The notes under the pieces are model-generated. The model saw only the letters and a program-made list of their open reading frames with translations. It searched no databases and was not told the origin of the DNA. A program made the position numbers and the translations under genes. Positions 18,276-27,070 of a DNA stretch of 36,862 bases are shown piece after piece. Each line of letters starts with the position of its first letter. Within the stretch, counting starts at the first letter, position 1. The DNA is taken from assembly GCA_002688135.1 (NCBI GenBank), contig NZCD01000036.1, positions 1 to 36,862 on the forward strand. The letters run 5' to 3'. This DNA is from Parcubacteria group bacterium (GTDB lineage: Bacteria > Patescibacteriota > Patescibacteriia > Magasanikbacterales > GCA-002688135).

Positions 18276-18953
18276 ATGGCACCCAGCCAAGAACTTGAGG
18301 GTGGTCCGCCGATTATCATCGTGCTAGGTCCGCCAGGTTCCGGAAAAGGAACACAAGCGCAGCGCTTGAAAGATCGTTGTAAGATGTCACATTTATCACC
18401 AGGTTCACTACTGCGTGAACTAAAAAAGAAAGACCCAAAGAAGCTTCCGCCAAAAACAAGGCGTGAATTAAAGAAGATGGAAAGAGGTGATATGGTGGGG
18501 CATTGGTTGGTATATGATTTAATGTTTCCTAAAATCAAGAAGGCATTAAAAAAGGGAAATGGTGTGATTATTGATGGAGCTATTCGAACAGTGGAACAAG
18601 TAGAAGGATACACAGAATTTTTTGAAAAACATGATCTGATGAATCGAGTTGTCGTTGTGTATGTTCATGTTACAAAAGCAGAAGCTGTAAAACGATTGAA
18701 AGCACGAAAAGTAAAAGTAAATGGAAAATGGACAAAGCGAGAGGATGACGTAAATAGAAAGGCAATGGAACATCGATTCGCTGTCCAAGGAAATACAGCG
18801 CAAAGACCGGTTCTAAAAGCATTAAAAAAATTTGTGTTAGTTGAGAAAGTTGATGGCCACGGTACTATCAATCAAATCGAAAAACGCATTGCTAATAGAT
18901 TAGTTAAAAAAGGAGCTCTCAAGAAAAAAGGTGGGAAGTATGTCTGTATATGA
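18276..18953 (+). CDS. adk: Adenylate kinase
   Basis: IIIVLGPPGSGKGTQAQRL...GVIIDGAIRTVEQ. Confidence 0.95.
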   Translation: MAPSQELEGGPPIIIVLGPPGSGKGTQAQRLKDRCKMSHLSPGSLLRELKKKDPKKLPPKTRRELKKMERGDMVGHWLVYDLMFPKIKKALKKGNGVIIDGAIRTVEQVEGYTEFFEKHDLMNRVVVVYVHVTKAEAVKRLKARKVKVNGKWTKREDDVNRKAMEHRFAVQGNTAQRPVLKALKKFVLVEKVDGHGTINQIEKRIANRLVKKGALKKKGGKYVCI

Positions 18954-19717
18954 GTCTAATTAAATCGAAAGAAGATATAGATCTGATAAGAGAAGGGGGG
19001 CACAAACTTGCACAAATTGTGGAAGATCTTGTGACGCGTGTAGGCCCTGGTGTGCGAACTGATGAGTTGGATAAACAGGCAGAAGCAGCAATGCGAGAAT
19101 TTGGCGCACGCCCAGCATTTTTGGATTATTCTCCTGGCGGGCACAGACCATTTAATTCCACAATCTGCGCATGCATTAATGAGGAAGTTGTTCATGCTCC
19201 AGCACATCCAGGGCGTGAGCTGAAAGAGGGTGATATTTTTTCGATTGATATTGGAATGGAATATAAAGGGCGTTATACAGACATGGCAGTGACTGTTCCT
19301 GTGGGGAAAATTTCAGATGAAGCACAGAAGATAATTGATGTTACCAAGCGATCATTTTTTACAGGCTTAGAGGGGATCAAGGCGGGCGAATCCATCAATG
19401 TAATCGGAAAAGCTGTGCAAGAAGTTGTTGAGGGAGAAGGTTATCATATTGTTCGCGCATTGGTAGGACATGGAGTAGGACATGCGGTTCATGAAGATCC
19501 ACAAGTTCCAAACTTCAATGATCCGCGCGCAGAAAAAATCAAACTAGAAGAAGGAATGGTTTTAGCTATAGAACCCATGGTGACAACACATTCACACGAA
19601 GTAACAACAGCAGATGACGGATGGACGGTTATACCAAAAGATGGAGGGCTCTCGGCTCATTGGGAGCATACACTCGTAGTAACAAAAGATGGTTACGAAA
19701 TCCTAACCAAGATATGA
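18950..19717 (+). CDS. map: Type I methionine aminopeptidase
   Basis: INEEVVHAPAHPGRELKEGDIFSIDIG...GHGVGHAVHEDPQVPNF. Confidence 0.97.
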   Translation: MSLIKSKEDIDLIREGGHKLAQIVEDLVTRVGPGVRTDELDKQAEAAMREFGARPAFLDYSPGGHRPFNSTICACINEEVVHAPAHPGRELKEGDIFSIDIGMEYKGRYTDMAVTVPVGKISDEAQKIIDVTKRSFFTGLEGIKAGESINVIGKAVQEVVEGEGYHIVRALVGHGVGHAVHEDPQVPNFNDPRAEKIKLEEGMVLAIEPMVTTHSHEVTTADDGWTVIPKDGGLSAHWEHTLVVTKDGYEILTKI

Positions 19718-20103
19718 GCAAGATTAAAGGAATGCGCTTATTAGGAATTGATTATGGTGAAACCCATATAGGTTTTGCATTCAAACCTGAAGATTCTAAA
19801 TTAGCAGTTCCTCATCAAATATTCGACAGGAAGCCTGGTGACCGAGAAGCTCTCATAGATGAAGTAAAAGATATTGTGGATGAGCTAGAGGTAGAGATGG
19901 TAATTGTAGGTTTGCCTCTGACACTTCAAGGAAAGCCAGACAAGATGTGTGATCGAGTAGCATTATTCATTCATGATCTGCGTAAAAATATTTCGGTACG
20001 AGTAGATCAAGAAGACGAACGCATGACAACGCGTATGGCTGGTAAACATGCACACGATCTTTCTGCTGCGATCATATTACAAACATATATAGATACTAAT
20101 TAG
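19714..20103 (+). CDS. ruvX: Putative Holliday junction resolvase RuvX/YqgF
   Basis: MRLLGIDYGETHIGFAF...VIVGLPLTLQGKP...DERMTTRMA; start at 19714. Confidence 0.9.
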   Translation: MSKIKGMRLLGIDYGETHIGFAFKPEDSKLAVPHQIFDRKPGDREALIDEVKDIVDELEVEMVIVGLPLTLQGKPDKMCDRVALFIHDLRKNISVRVDQEDERMTTRMAGKHAHDLSAAIILQTYIDTN

Positions 20104-20168
20104 TGAGTAGTTGTTAGTGAGTAGTGAGTAGAAAAAGCTACTCACTGCTCACTACAAACTACAAACTA
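20101..20168. repeat. GTGAGTA heptad inverted-repeat element, copy 12 (ruvX-recO)
   Basis: TAGTGAGTAGTTGTTAGTGAGTAGTGAGTAGAAAAAGCTACTCACTGCTCACTACAAACTACAAACTA. Confidence 0.95.
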
Positions 20169-20169
20169 A

Positions 20170-20724
20170 ATGTCCTACAACACAAAAGCCGTAATACTTT
20201 CGCGTCGTCCTTATCTTGAGGACGATTGTTTAGTTACGATGTTTACGCAGCGATATGGAAAGATACAGGCAAAAGCGATTTCAGCATTGAAGCCAACAAG
20301 TAAACTACGAGGACACTTAGAGCAGGGGAGGTTGGTTGATGTGATGCTGACACAGATTGATAGACAGGGAAAACTTGCACAAATTATCACACTGAAAAAT
20401 TATGCATCATCTGATCCAGTAAGATTTACAGCGCTAACTGCAATATTAGAATTAACAGAATTGATGTCTCAACCTACTCCAGATATTTTATTATGGGAAA
20501 GTGTGGATTGGGCGCTGACGAGGGTGCGAGAAATATCATCAGTAGATCAACTTATAAGTGTATTATCTGCGAGCATGATGAAAATGCTTGATAGTGGTGG
20601 AATTGGAATGGAATCCGCCTCAAGTCTTGGTCAAATTCACGCACACATTCAATGGAACTTAGGTAAAAAAATCAATAGTTTAAGCAAGATTGGGGCACTT
20701 GAACTCAAACAAACAATCAACTAA
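20170..20724 (+). CDS. recO: DNA repair protein RecO (short)
   Basis: MSYNTKAVILSRRPYLEDDCLVTMFTQRYGKIQAKAISALKPTSKLRGHLEQ. Confidence 0.85.
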   Translation: MSYNTKAVILSRRPYLEDDCLVTMFTQRYGKIQAKAISALKPTSKLRGHLEQGRLVDVMLTQIDRQGKLAQIITLKNYASSDPVRFTALTAILELTELMSQPTPDILLWESVDWALTRVREISSVDQLISVLSASMMKMLDSGGIGMESASSLGQIHAHIQWNLGKKINSLSKIGALELKQTIN

Positions 20725-20888
20725 TATGTAAACAATTCATCCTCAAATAGAATCATCCATCTTCAGCAGCAATTTTCTGCTAGAATAGCTCAAAGCTCAT
20801 CGGCGATGCGCACACATCTCCTTTTCGCTTATTCGCTACTCTATCAAAAAATGTCTACTAAATATGAATAACTCTATTTAAGGATAAA
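20724..20888 (+). ncRNA. Structured leader candidate, copy 2 (upstream of asnS)
   Basis: CCTCAAATAG (20741-20750)/CTATTTAAGG (20874-20883); core GCTCAAAGCTCATCGGCGATGCGCACACATCTCCTTTTCGC. Confidence 0.6.
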
Positions 20889-22184
20889 TTGTCGTCTATG
20901 ATACATATATCAGAAATAGCGCAGCATGATGGAAAAGAGGTGGAAATAGCAGGCTGGGCATACAATATGCGATCAAGCGGAAAGCTTGGGTTTATTCAAT
21001 TACGAGACGGTTCAGGTGTGATTCAGGCTGTGGTATCAAAGGCAGATGTTACAGAAAGTGCTTGGGAAGCAGTGCAAGAAATTACAATAGAATCATCTGT
21101 AAAGGTGAAAGGGTTGGTAAAGAAAGATGACCGGTCAGCATCAGGATTTGAGCTGCAAGCAATTGACTTTTCATTACTTCAAAAAGCTGAAGAATATCCA
21201 ATCGGGAAAAAAGAACACGGCCCAGATTTTTTATTGAACAACAGGCATCTATGGCTGCGCTCACAGCGCCAGCGGGCAATTCAAAGAATTAGATGGGGGA
21301 TTACAAAAGCAATCTATGACTTTCTAGAACAAGATGGATGTGTGAAATTCGATTCTCCGATTCTTACACCAAATGCATGTGAAGGGACAACGACATTATT
21401 TGAAATTGATTATTTCGATGAAACCGCATATCTTTCACAATCAGGACAACTATATCTCGAAGCCGGTGCGTACTCTATGGGAAGAGTGTTTGATTTCGGC
21501 CCAGTCTTCCGTGCAGAGAAATCTAAAACACGAAGACATCTTATGGAGTTCTGGATGCTTGATGTAGAACTCGCTTTTGTGAATTGGGAGGGTAATATGG
21601 ACCACCAGGAGGCATTGATCAAATTTGTTGTTCAATCCATACTAGAAAAATACAGTGACGAGCTGAAGATTTTGGAGCGAGATACTGCGCTGTTAGAGGG
21701 TATGAACAAACCATTTCCGCGCTTAACTCATGCACAAGCAGTTGCAAAACTGAAGGAGTTGGGATCTGACATAGGAGAGCGAGATGACTTGGGAGGTGAT
21801 GATGAAACAATCCTAACACAGCAATACGATACACCTATTTTCATTGAAAAATACCCTTCTGAAGTGAAAGCATTTTACATGAAAAGAGATCCAGAAGATG
21901 AATCATTGGCACTCTGCAGTGACATGCTAGCACCAGAAGGATACGGAGAAGTGATTGGTGGCGCACAACGTGAAGACAATCACGACACATTACTCAAAAG
22001 AATCAATGAACACAATTTGAGTCCAGAAACATTCCAATGGTATTTAGACTTAAGAAAGTACGGAGCAGTTGAAATGTCAGGGTATGGATTGGGATTAGAG
22101 CGACTTGTCTCATGGATGTGTGGATTAAAACACGTCAGAGAAACAATTCCATTTCCACGCATGCTAAATAGGTTGTATCCATAA
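20889..22184 (+). CDS. asnS: Asparaginyl-tRNA synthetase (start TTG 20889 or ATG 20898)
   Basis: EVEIAGWAYNMRSSGKLGFIQLRDGSGVIQAVV; class II motifs; GYGLGLERLVSWMCGLKHVRETIPFPR. Confidence 0.95.
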   Translation: MSSMIHISEIAQHDGKEVEIAGWAYNMRSSGKLGFIQLRDGSGVIQAVVSKADVTESAWEAVQEITIESSVKVKGLVKKDDRSASGFELQAIDFSLLQKAEEYPIGKKEHGPDFLLNNRHLWLRSQRQRAIQRIRWGITKAIYDFLEQDGCVKFDSPILTPNACEGTTTLFEIDYFDETAYLSQSGQLYLEAGAYSMGRVFDFGPVFRAEKSKTRRHLMEFWMLDVELAFVNWEGNMDHQEALIKFVVQSILEKYSDELKILERDTALLEGMNKPFPRLTHAQAVAKLKELGSDIGERDDLGGDDETILTQQYDTPIFIEKYPSEVKAFYMKRDPEDESLALCSDMLAPEGYGEVIGGAQREDNHDTLLKRINEHNLSPETFQWYLDLRKYGAVEMSGYGLGLERLVSWMCGLKHVRETIPFPRMLNRLYP

Positions 22185-22185
22185 A

Positions 22186-22216
22186 CTCCTGGATTCCCGC
22201 ATTCGCGGGAATGACA
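22186..22216. repeat. Dispersed palindromic repeat
   Basis: CTCCTGGATTCCCGCATTCGCGGGAATGACA. Confidence 0.8.
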
Positions 22217-22222
22217 ATTACT

Positions 22223-23341
22223 ATGTACATCGAGCCAAACGTGAAAATGCTAAAGAAAACATTCATGGGATCAACCATATTCCTAATTATTGTTTTTATT
22301 AGTTTTTTTGTATTTATGTGGGGAAAAGAAGTGAAAGTCGAAGAGTCAAAGGTAGTTGGCCTATCTGGTGAATTAGTAAAAGAGGATGGTGTTTTTTTGG
22401 TCGATAGTCAGATTATTTTTTCTCATGAACCATTAGACGGTTTGGTTGGAGAATCGGTTGCGATCGTGGGTACGCTGGATGAGGAAGGGTTGTTAGTAAT
22501 TGATCAACTGCTCACTTCGCCAAAAAATAATCCAGAAATACCTATCGAATCAGATACAACAAGGGTAACAGCTAAGTCAGATTTCTCATTTTCATTAGAA
22601 GTACCAAATGAGTGGAAGATCGAAAATAAATCCAAGAACTACAATGCTCGTATAGATCTAGTAAAAGATGATAATAGAATTATTATTGACCGATACGATG
22701 ATGGAGAGATTATAGAAGATGAGATTCAGGCAGTGCCGGCGTCAGTAAGTTTCGTACCCGTCTCAATCAACGGTTATCCGTACGAACATCATCGCGCTAT
22801 CAGTCAATTAACCAAGAGATTATTTGATCACATCGTTCCATCTGAAGAATGTTACAAAGACGAAAAATGCCCTCGTATGTTGATTGGTTCAAATGGAACT
22901 AATCCAGAAAATGCAGCTATATTAAATCACATAACTAAACAGATTGTAGTGCTTCCTGAACCGCAAGGATGGAAAATATTGAGGCATTCCATGAAGAATT
23001 CAGATTGGAATTTCTATATGTATTATCCACCAGAATATGAGCTGAATACATGGGAGCGGGGGTATTCACTCTCAAAGAATAATAAAGAATATATAAATAT
23101 TCATGTTGCTGATGAAATCCCGGGGCACCATATAACTGATGTGGGCAAGGAAAATACTGAAATTATTATATTGCCAACGCGAGAGGAAAAGCTCTATCAC
23201 ACAGAAAGCCCCAAAGATGGAACTCCATATGATGCGATGTTAATGCGCAATCCAGACGATACGCAGCATATCTTGGTAACAGGCAGGGGAGCTGGATTTG
23301 ATGCAGCAATACGCACATTCGTATTTGAGGAAAAACAATAG
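22223..23341 (+). CDS. Hypothetical membrane-anchored protein
   Basis: N-terminal TM TIFLIIVFISFFVFMW; ~370 aa soluble part. Confidence 0.75.
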   Translation: MYIEPNVKMLKKTFMGSTIFLIIVFISFFVFMWGKEVKVEESKVVGLSGELVKEDGVFLVDSQIIFSHEPLDGLVGESVAIVGTLDEEGLLVIDQLLTSPKNNPEIPIESDTTRVTAKSDFSFSLEVPNEWKIENKSKNYNARIDLVKDDNRIIIDRYDDGEIIEDEIQAVPASVSFVPVSINGYPYEHHRAISQLTKRLFDHIVPSEECYKDEKCPRMLIGSNGTNPENAAILNHITKQIVVLPEPQGWKILRHSMKNSDWNFYMYYPPEYELNTWERGYSLSKNNKEYINIHVADEIPGHHITDVGKENTEIIILPTREEKLYHTESPKDGTPYDAMLMRNPDDTQHILVTGRGAGFDAAIRTFVFEEKQ

Positions 23342-23361
23342 ACCTTTTTTGGAAAGTCTAG

Positions 23362-23553
23362 TATAATACGTTAGAGTTTATATCAATACTATTGCTACGC
23401 ATCTTCATTTTCTCTTTTCCACTCACTATGCTTAAGACTCGTCGATGATGCAACACATCACATCCTCGTCTGTGCACATAATGAGTGAAAAATATTAAAT
23501 AAATCTACATAACAATAATATTGAAATAAACTCTGGTAATTTAAGGAATTTTT
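23362..23553 (+). ncRNA. Structured leader candidate, copy 3 (upstream of aspS), with TATAAT box at 23362-23367
   Basis: AGAGTTTAT-a-TCAATA...ATTG (23373-23394) pairs with CAAT...TATTGA-a-ATAAACTCT (23513-23534); core AAGACTCGTCGATGATGCAACACATC. Confidence 0.55.
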
Positions 23554-23554
23554 T

Positions 23555-24994
23555 ATGAAACGAACTCTGATAAAGGAGACACATAGCAATATAGATAAAG
23601 AAGTAACATTGATTGGATGGGTGGATACACGGCGCGACATGGGGAAGATGGTATTCATCGAACTCAAGGATCGCACAGGTGTAATTCAATGCACGCTGCT
23701 TCCAGATGTGTCAGATGAGGCAAAAGCAACTGCTGCGGAAATTCGCCCACAATTTGTTATTTCAGTGACCGGAAAAGTAGTGAAGCGACCAGAAAAAATG
23801 GTAAACGCAGATAAACCATTTGGAGATGTAGAATTAGTTGTTAGTGCGTTGGAAATCATCAACTCATCAGAAACACCTCCATTCCCATTAGAAACAGACG
23901 GAACAGAAATCAAAGAAGAATTGCGATTAGAATATCGATATTTAGACATGCGAAGAGATCGCGTACGTCGCAACATGGTGGTGCGATCACAAGTATTTTC
24001 AATGATTCGGGATATCATGCGAGATTTAGAATTCCTCGAAATCGATACTCCAGTTCTAACAAAAGGTACGCCAGAGGGAGCTCGAGAATATCTCGTCCCA
24101 GCTCGAAACAAACCGGGAGAATTTTATGTACTTCCACAATCTCCACAACAATTCAAGCAATTATTGATGGTAGGAGGATTAGAAAAATATTTCCAAATCG
24201 CACGATGTTTTCGTGATGAAGATGTGCGCGCGGATCGTCATCAAGAATTTATCCAGCTCGATATCGAGATGAGTTTTGTGACTCAAGAAGAGGTGATGGA
24301 TCTGGATGAAAGAATCATGGTCACACTTATAGAACAGATTCAAAACTATAAAGTCACAGATAAAGATTGGCCAGAGTGGGCAGAATTTGTAAAAAACCCA
24401 CCTCGGTTGCAATCAAAGGAATTTCCAGTCATGACATATGCGGAGGCGATGGAAAAATTTGGGACTGACAAACCAGACATCAGAAATAATAAAGATGATC
24501 CTACTGAATTTGCATTCTTGTGGGTTGTCGATTTTCCATTGTTTGAAGACGCAGGGGATGGCAAGCTGGCATCATCTCATCATCCATTCACAATGCCACA
24601 TCCAGATGATATGGATAAATTAGATTCAGATCCATTATCAGTGCGCTCATACGCATACGATTTGGTATTGAATGGATATGAGGTTGGTGGAGGAAGTGTT
24701 CGTATTCACGATCCAGAATTGCAAAAAAAGATTTTTACATTGTTAGGGGTTGAAGACGAACAGCAGGAAATAAAATTCGGACATCTATTGCGTGCTTTTG
24801 AGTATGGTGTTCCACCACATGGTGGAATTGCGCATGGACTCGGAAGGTTGTTAATGATATTGCTCAACGAACCAAGTATCCGAGAAGTAATCCCATTTCC
24901 AAAAACAGGCGACGGAAATGATTTGCTGATGGGCGCACCAAGTCCTGTGCCAGATCATCGTCTTGATGAAGCGCACATCAAAATCAAAAAATAA
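23555..24994 (+). CDS. aspS: Aspartyl-tRNA synthetase lacking the bacterial GAD insertion
   Basis: MKRTLIKETHSNIDKEVTLIGWVDTRRDMGKMVFIELKDRTG; FLWVVDFPLFEDAGDGKLASSHHPFTMP; HGLGRLLMIL. Confidence 0.95.
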   Translation: MKRTLIKETHSNIDKEVTLIGWVDTRRDMGKMVFIELKDRTGVIQCTLLPDVSDEAKATAAEIRPQFVISVTGKVVKRPEKMVNADKPFGDVELVVSALEIINSSETPPFPLETDGTEIKEELRLEYRYLDMRRDRVRRNMVVRSQVFSMIRDIMRDLEFLEIDTPVLTKGTPEGAREYLVPARNKPGEFYVLPQSPQQFKQLLMVGGLEKYFQIARCFRDEDVRADRHQEFIQLDIEMSFVTQEEVMDLDERIMVTLIEQIQNYKVTDKDWPEWAEFVKNPPRLQSKEFPVMTYAEAMEKFGTDKPDIRNNKDDPTEFAFLWVVDFPLFEDAGDGKLASSHHPFTMPHPDDMDKLDSDPLSVRSYAYDLVLNGYEVGGGSVRIHDPELQKKIFTLLGVEDEQQEIKFGHLLRAFEYGVPPHGGIAHGLGRLLMILLNEPSIREVIPFPKTGDGNDLLMGAPSPVPDHRLDEAHIKIKK

Positions 24995-25002
24995 CATAAC
25001 GC

Positions 25003-25077
25003 GTCATCCTGTGCTTGTCGAAGGATCCCGTCTGGTTCAGATAAGGGCGTGGATCCCGGTCTGCGCCGGGATGACAA
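25003..25077. repeat. Dispersed palindromic repeat pair
   Basis: GTCATCCTGTGCTTGTCGAAGGATCCCGTCTGG...GTGGATCCCGGTCTGCGCCGGGATGAC. Confidence 0.8.
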
Positions 25078-25245
25078 ACTGAGGCTCTTTCTCACATTAT
25101 CTGTTTTGCCAAAATTTACATATTCGGGCTAAATTCTTAAAAAAATTCCTTGCCTTAGCTATGGCTAAAGCACAAAATTTATTTTAATAATTTATCTCCA
25201 AATCTGAAAATTTGTGAACAAAACGCTAATGTGAGTAAGAACCTG
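25078..25245 (+). other. Long-range inverted repeat / structured leader before phosphatidyltransferase
   Basis: CTGAGG..TCTTTCTCACATTATCTGTTTTG pairs with CAAAACGCTAATGTGAGTAAGAACCTGAG. Confidence 0.6.
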
Positions 25246-25249
25246 AGAT

Positions 25250-25828
25250 ATGAGGGAGGAGTTATTTCCGCATGACAAAATCATGGCGGTAACATTTTTA
25301 CCGCTCATACCGCGATGGGTCACGCCAAACGCAATCACGATTGCACGTTTTGCTCTCACGCCGCTGGTAGTATTTTTGATTTTGATAGAAAATTACAACA
25401 TCGGAATTCCATTATTTGTCGCAACAGCATTTACAGATGTGCTGGATGGATCACTAGCTCGAGTACGAAAAAAAGTAACTGAATGGGGGACTCTGTACGA
25501 TCCTGTCGCAGATAAGTTATTGATTGGTGCATCCTTAGCTGTTTTAGTCGTTCGATATATTCACCCGATCATTGCAGTTATTATTATCATGATGGAATTG
25601 ATTTTCTTAGCAGGGGGATATCGAAAAAAATGCCAGGGAAAAATATCTTGCCCTTCATGGTACGGAAAATTCAAAATGATGTTTCAGACACTTGGTGTAA
25701 CGCTTATTCTCGTGGCAGTCGCATACGATATATCTATCTTAGTGCTTGCATCAACAGTTTCATTTTTAATTTCAATCACACTGGGAATCATCAATGTCAT
25801 AAAATATGGCGTCAACATCACAAACTGA
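25250..25828 (+). CDS. CDP-alcohol phosphatidyltransferase family protein
   Basis: DVLDGSLARVRKKVTEWGTLYDPVADK CDP-alcohol PT signature; multi-TM. Confidence 0.92.
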   Translation: MREELFPHDKIMAVTFLPLIPRWVTPNAITIARFALTPLVVFLILIENYNIGIPLFVATAFTDVLDGSLARVRKKVTEWGTLYDPVADKLLIGASLAVLVVRYIHPIIAVIIIMMELIFLAGGYRKKCQGKISCPSWYGKFKMMFQTLGVTLILVAVAYDISILVLASTVSFLISITLGIINVIKYGVNITN

Positions 25829-26519
25829 ATACAAAATTAAGACAGAGCAGTTTGAGGGACCGTTTGGTGTGCTATTGGAATTGATTGAGGCGCAAAAACT
25901 AGATATCACAGAAATTTCATTGAGTACGGTCGCTGAACAATTTTTAGAATATATTGATACACATGATGAATTGCCAGCTCAAGAACTTGCGGATTTCTTG
26001 CTCGTTGCATCGCGATTGTTGTACATAAAATCAAAAGCATTGTTGCCTCGATTAGGACCAGATGAGGAAGATGATGGATTATCATTAGAGTCGCAGTTGA
26101 GAATGTACAAAGCATATATTGATGCTGCAAAAGTAATCGAGAAGCGTGTACAAGATTCACAAACATCATTTTTTGGAAAAATAAAAGGACCAGAATTAGC
26201 AACAGGATTTTATCCACCAAGGTCACTCAAGGCAGAGGATTTAGCAGATGCAATGGAAAACATGTTGAAAAGATTAGAGCCGCTATTATCATTACCAAAA
26301 GTACAGGTTGAGCGTGTTGTATCTATTAATGAGAAAATTTCACACATAAAAAATCGACTAACCAAGCAAGCAACCATGACATTTCGCGAAGCGCTGGATC
26401 AGGGTACGCGAGTGGATGCAATTGTAAGTTTTTTAGCACTGTTGGAGTTGGTGAAGAATCGATCAATAGATGTGAAACAAAGATCACTTTTTGAGGATAT
26501 GATAATCGAAAAAGTATGA
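25806..26519 (+). CDS. scpA: Segregation and condensation protein A
   Basis: KTEQFEGPFGVLLELIEAQKLDITEISLSTVAEQFLEYI. Confidence 0.95.
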   Translation: MASTSQTEYKIKTEQFEGPFGVLLELIEAQKLDITEISLSTVAEQFLEYIDTHDELPAQELADFLLVASRLLYIKSKALLPRLGPDEEDDGLSLESQLRMYKAYIDAAKVIEKRVQDSQTSFFGKIKGPELATGFYPPRSLKAEDLADAMENMLKRLEPLLSLPKVQVERVVSINEKISHIKNRLTKQATMTFREALDQGTRVDAIVSFLALLELVKNRSIDVKQRSLFEDMIIEKV

Positions 26520-27070
26520 ACACAAACGAGACCACTATAGAAGCCTTACTGTTTGTTGCTGGAAACGACATGAGCATCAAAAAAATAGCCGAAACAACGA
26601 ACATGAAAGTTGAGGAGGTCGAGCAGCATCTCAAAGCACTTGAAGAAAAATATCATGACAAAAGTGGTGTTGTATTGATGCGTTCAGGATCGAAAGTGCG
26701 ATTAGCAACAAATCCACATATCGCGCCTACAATTGCAGAATATTTAAATAGTGAAGTCACGGGCGAACTTACACGGCCACAATTGGAAACCCTCACGATT
26801 ATTGCGTATCGCAGCCCAATCATAAAACCAGAAATCGAAATGATTCGCGGTGTGAACTGTACCATCATCTTAAGAAATTTATTGATGCGAGGATTTGTAG
26901 AAGAATCAGCAGGGGCGATCGAACCAACATATTCTGTGACACTAGATTTTCTAAGATACCTTGGTGTACAAGATACAAGCCAATTGCCAAATCATGATAA
27001 GCTTGCGGCAGATGATCTGATTGAGCGTTTACAAGAAGCAACTGATCATCAAATTAAAGAAAGCGCATGA
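26516..27070 (+). CDS. scpB: Segregation and condensation protein B
   Basis: IEALLFVAGNDMSIKKIAE...TRPQLETLTIIAYRSPIIKPEIEMIRGVNC. Confidence 0.95.
   Translation: MNTNETTIEALLFVAGNDMSIKKIAETTNMKVEEVEQHLKALEEKYHDKSGVVLMRSGSKVRLATNPHIAPTIAEYLNSEVTGELTRPQLETLTIIAYRSPIIKPEIEMIRGVNCTIILRNLLMRGFVEESAGAIEPTYSVTLDFLRYLGVQDTSQLPNHDKLAADDLIERLQEATDHQIKESA

Noticed and set aside
20724-23554. T-box riboswitch upstream of asnS and aspS
   Set aside because: No T-box sequence (UGGNACCGCG-like) or terminator/antiterminator is recognisable, and the same core occurs before rplR.
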